A DNA stretch of 37,548 nt from Bacteroidota bacterium (lineage in GTDB: Bacteria > Bacteroidota > Bacteroidia > Bacteroidales > JAGNHN01), in assembly GCA_022710185.1 (NCBI GenBank), contig JAKLHK010000030.1, positions 1-37,548 of the forward strand, read 5' to 3'. Both the position numbers and the translations under genes were made by a program. Positions 35,068 through 37,548 of the stretch are shown here, piece by piece. The notes under the pieces were generated by a model. That model ran no database searches and had not been told where the DNA came from. It worked only from the letters and a program-made list of their open reading frames with translations. Numbering within the stretch: the first letter of the stretch is position 1; every line of letters starts with the position of its first letter.

Positions 35068-37548
35068 ATGAGAACGCTCTTAACGCTGGCTCTGGCCATC
35101 CTCTGGGGTGGCCTGGGCGCCCAGGACACCTGTACCGGACCGGATAACGGTGCAGGATCTACCTCCCTCTATCCCCTCGGGTGCGGGTGGGTAACGGAAA
35201 CACCAATGATGATCATTGACGGCCTGCCCCCGGGGACAACCATTATGGTTCAGGGAAAGCTGACTATCCTTGGCTGCCCGGCAAGCCTGTGCAATCTAAC
35301 CCATCCGCCTACAGTATGCGAGGTTTTCGGTGGGGGAGGGGGCGGAGGGTCCATCATTTGCTTTTTCGGCCAGTGGGAACTGACGCTGACCGGAACAGGT
35401 TCACTGGCTGGTTATCAACGGGTACTCGGCCTACCTGTACAGGGTGTCATCCATGCGGCAGCCCGGGATCCCGGCATTCCCTTGCAGAGCTTTCCAGGAT
35501 GGATATCCAACCTGAGCGGGGCGATCCAGGGGGATCCCGACTTTGGTCTGCTCGAGCTCCGCGCCGGCGGGGATTTCGGACTCCCATCCCCGGGTTCGAA
35601 CGTCCTGGCGCAGCGCCCTGACGGCAACTGGAATGTGGAGAGTTTCTTTGATATAACCTATCGCATTGACTTCCAGGGAAATCCCGGGGGGGCGCTGTCC
35701 GGATATGCCGGGTCGAGCCTGGGAAACGCCGGCATACGCATGGGAGTTCCTCCTCCCCGGGGGGCCTGCTGTCAGGATGGTCCTCCGGGTTGTACACAGC
35801 TCACCGAAATGCAATGCGCCTACCGGCAAGGACATTACCTGGGCGACGATACCCATTGTCACATGAGCAGCTGCGGACCCGACACGGGCTCATTCTCCTT
35901 CGGCCTTGGGCCGATACCTGGCGGGCTGCCCGTGCTTGCCCAGGGCGATGGGATCGACTCGACCTGGTACGCTTATCCTACCGGTTGGTGGAACATGTGG
36001 TGGTACAACGACCCTTTCGATAGTCTGAAATGGAAGGAAATCCGCATCATCTTCGACCTTCAGCCCCTGGATCCAGGGATCCCGAGCAAAGTGGTTGTTG
36101 CAGCGAACTATTCTACCCCTGAGTGGTCCCTGGTTGCGGATACCTCAATGAACCACCAACCCCCGCTGCCTGGTTTCCAGGGCTTGAACGAGGCCCTGCA
36201 TATCGTAAGGGATACCCTGGTGCTCTTCCCTGCCAATACCATGCTGCCTCCGATCCAGCATTTCGAACTGGTGGCTGTGGTGCCGGACTATAACCCAGAG
36301 TGGGTTTCCGTCGATATCATGGGAAATAACTTCCTTGTCCTGGCAGGGAGCATCATCCATGAGTGCCTTCCCCCGCCCCAACCCGTGCTTGGGAGGTGTT
36401 GCTATATGCACACCCAGGGACAGGTAGCCTGCGTGGATAACTTCCTGAGCGAATGCATGGCCCTGAATGGGCAATGGGACCCTACGCTGCAGTGCGCCCA
36501 GCATCCCTGCCCCCTTCCTCCAGCAATGGGTGCCTGTTGTCTGCCGAACAGCCAGTGTGCGAGCATGGACTCTCTGAGCTGCCTGTTGGCCGGAGGGACC
36601 TACCATGGCGACAGCAGCACTTGTGATACCGTGAACTGTGGACCCATCAACAACGGTTTCTTCATTCACATGCCCCCGGCTGTAGTGATGTTACCCTCTC
36701 CTGATACCTGCGGTGGATCAGGTCAGTTCGATGACGGCAACGGCCGAAACGGATGGTATTACTATGAGAACTATGGCTGGTGGAATATTTGGTTCTATGA
36801 TCACCCTTTCAGCATCACACGGCATAAGATCGTCCATGTCTCTTTCGATCTGATGTTCTACGACCTGCAGTTCCCCATGATGCTGGAAGTGGCATTGAAC
36901 TATTCCAGCCCCTACTGGAGCAGCCTGCTGCATCCCGGCCCCCCATTACCGCCGCTGACGCTGATGCAGGAAGATAACAGTATACTGAGGCACATCTTCA
37001 ATTTTCCTATGCCCATTCCCGGAACACCGCATCATATCGAACTCTGTGCGGTGATCCCAAATTTTAACCCGGAATGGGTTTCGATCGATGTAAGGGGCAA
37101 TAACTTTCGCATCCTGAACGGGAACATACGCCATGAGTGTATTTATGGTCCGGCTCCGGGCGTAGGCAGGTGTTGTTACCACGATCCCACCGGCAATGTG
37201 CTGTGTGCTGATGTCTATGAATGCGAATGCCAGCTGCTGGGAGGAACCTGGGATGCTGCCTTGAATTGTCAGGCCAACCCTTGTCCCCAGCCCCCGGACA
37301 CGGGCGCCTGCTGCTATCCTGACGGGAGCTGCGCAGAGACCGATACCATGTACTGCATCCAGACGGGAGGGGTATGGCAGGGCGCCGGCACGGGCTGTAT
37401 GCCCAACCTCTGTCCCCCGCCCCAGGGTGCCTGCTGCATGCCCTACGGCAGTTGTGTGATGACCGATGCCACGCATTGCGGCCAGGTGCTGCACGGCAGC
37501 TGGCAGGGCCCGGGCAGCAGTTGCACGCCCAACCCCTGTCCCCAGCCC
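35068..37548 (+). CDS. Secreted cysteine-rich repeat protein (GACC-type repeats), right end missing
   Basis: Open to the window edge, at least 827 codons. The signal peptide is MRTLLTLALAILWGGLGAQ. An N-terminal beta-rich domain follows, with a run of seven glycines (near 35329-35349) before SIICFFGQ. Then come GACC-type cysteine repeats and two copies of a beta-sandwich module of about 255 aa. Both modules share GWWN-I/M-W-x-Y-x-x-PF and NPEWVS-I/V-D-x-x-GNNF motifs. At least six cysteine repeats are seen, each of the form G-[AR]-CC-x(6-10)-C-x(7-9)-C-x(3)-G-x(6)-C-x(4)-C, starting near 35761, 36391, 36529, 37162, 37303 and 37423. Repeats like GACC are known in planctomycete and other large secreted proteins; a disulfide-rich surface or matrix role fits. 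No T9SS tail can be checked because the end is outside the window. No enzymatic motif was seen. Confidence 0.82.
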   Translation, partial: MRTLLTLALAILWGGLGAQDTCTGPDNGAGSTSLYPLGCGWVTETPMMIIDGLPPGTTIMVQGKLTILGCPASLCNLTHPPTVCEVFGGGGGGGSIICFFGQWELTLTGTGSLAGYQRVLGLPVQGVIHAAARDPGIPLQSFPGWISNLSGAIQGDPDFGLLELRAGGDFGLPSPGSNVLAQRPDGNWNVESFFDITYRIDFQGNPGGALSGYAGSSLGNAGIRMGVPPPRGACCQDGPPGCTQLTEMQCAYRQGHYLGDDTHCHMSSCGPDTGSFSFGLGPIPGGLPVLAQGDGIDSTWYAYPTGWWNMWWYNDPFDSLKWKEIRIIFDLQPLDPGIPSKVVVAANYSTPEWSLVADTSMNHQPPLPGFQGLNEALHIVRDTLVLFPANTMLPPIQHFELVAVVPDYNPEWVSVDIMGNNFLVLAGSIIHECLPPPQPVLGRCCYMHTQGQVACVDNFLSECMALNGQWDPTLQCAQHPCPLPPAMGACCLPNSQCASMDSLSCLLAGGTYHGDSSTCDTVNCGPINNGFFIHMPPAVVMLPSPDTCGGSGQFDDGNGRNGWYYYENYGWWNIWFYDHPFSITRHKIVHVSFDLMFYDLQFPMMLEVALNYSSPYWSSLLHPGPPLPPLTLMQEDNSILRHIFNFPMPIPGTPHHIELCAVIPNFNPEWVSIDVRGNNFRILNGNIRHECIYGPAPGVGRCCYHDPTGNVLCADVYECECQLLGGTWDAALNCQANPCPQPPDTGACCYPDGSCAETDTMYCIQTGGVWQGAGTGCMPNLCPPPQGACCMPYGSCVMTDATHCGQVLHGSWQGPGSSCTPNPCPQP
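35875..37300 (+). repeat. Tandem duplicate of beta-sandwich + two cysteine repeats
   Basis: Module 1 (about 35875-36645) and module 2 (about 36646-37300 plus the following repeats) have the same order: a beta-sandwich with a GWWN motif, NPEWVS, HEC, a GRCC repeat, then a GACC repeat. Proteins agree in pattern but not closely in DNA, so duplication is not recent. The unit is about 770 bp. Confidence 0.65.

Noticed and set aside
1..37548. CRISPR array, rRNA or tRNA gene
   Set aside because: No regularly spaced identical repeats and no cloverleaf or rRNA-like sequence was noticed; a covariance search was not possible here.

Overview
The window most likely comes from a Bacteroidota chromosome or metagenomic contig. 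Three very large secreted proteins carry Por-secretion (type IX, T9SS) C-terminal sorting domains. One protease has SprB-type repeats, a cca / IS1096-passenger-like / miaA gene set is present, and the best promoter-like sites resemble the Bacteroidota TTG...TAnnTTTG consensus. Few genes have a Shine-Dalgarno sequence. Genus or family cannot be read from the sequence.

Layout. (1) 1-942, minus: a decayed tyrosine recombinase, open at the left edge and apparently broken by an internal deletion plus frameshift. (2) 945-4540, minus: a tight three-gene metabolic operon read from high to low coordinates, encoding an isocitrate-dehydrogenase-like enzyme, a small HD-fold protein lacking the His of its HD doublet, and an aconitase-superfamily hydro-lyase with LeuC and LeuD parts fused in one chain. 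Together they look like a citrate-to-2-oxoglutarate module. (3) 4619-7577, plus: a coupled tRNA-maturation operon of CCA-adding enzyme, an acidic IS1096-passenger/pRiA4b-ORF3-like protein, and MiaA. (4) 7581-31349, minus: a cluster of three huge secreted proteins (4538, 1816 and 1546 aa), with at least the first two closely coupled. (5) 31766-37548, plus: a second M4 metalloprotease and a cysteine-rich repeat protein that runs off the right edge.

The most striking part is region 4. The 4538-aa protein contains seven copies of a BACON-like Ig host fold, most followed by a HYDIN/ASPM-like domain. In six of the seven, a different-sized guest domain sits at the same point inside the BACON-like fold: a jelly-roll-like domain twice, GEVED, an orphan domain, a glutamine-amidotransferase-like fold and a LamG-like fold. 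The seventh copy has no guest and shows the intact host. Every half carries a cysteine at an equivalent place. The next gene product is a cohesin plus nine-CARDB protein without a visible T9SS tail. The third is an M4 protease ending in dockerin-like, cohesin-like and T9SS modules, the same C-terminal order as the giant protein. My inference is a cell-surface or secreted assembly in which the giant is a display scaffold, the CARDB protein a partner retained through cohesin/dockerin contacts, and the proteases processors or effectors. Nothing in the sequence proves the interaction.
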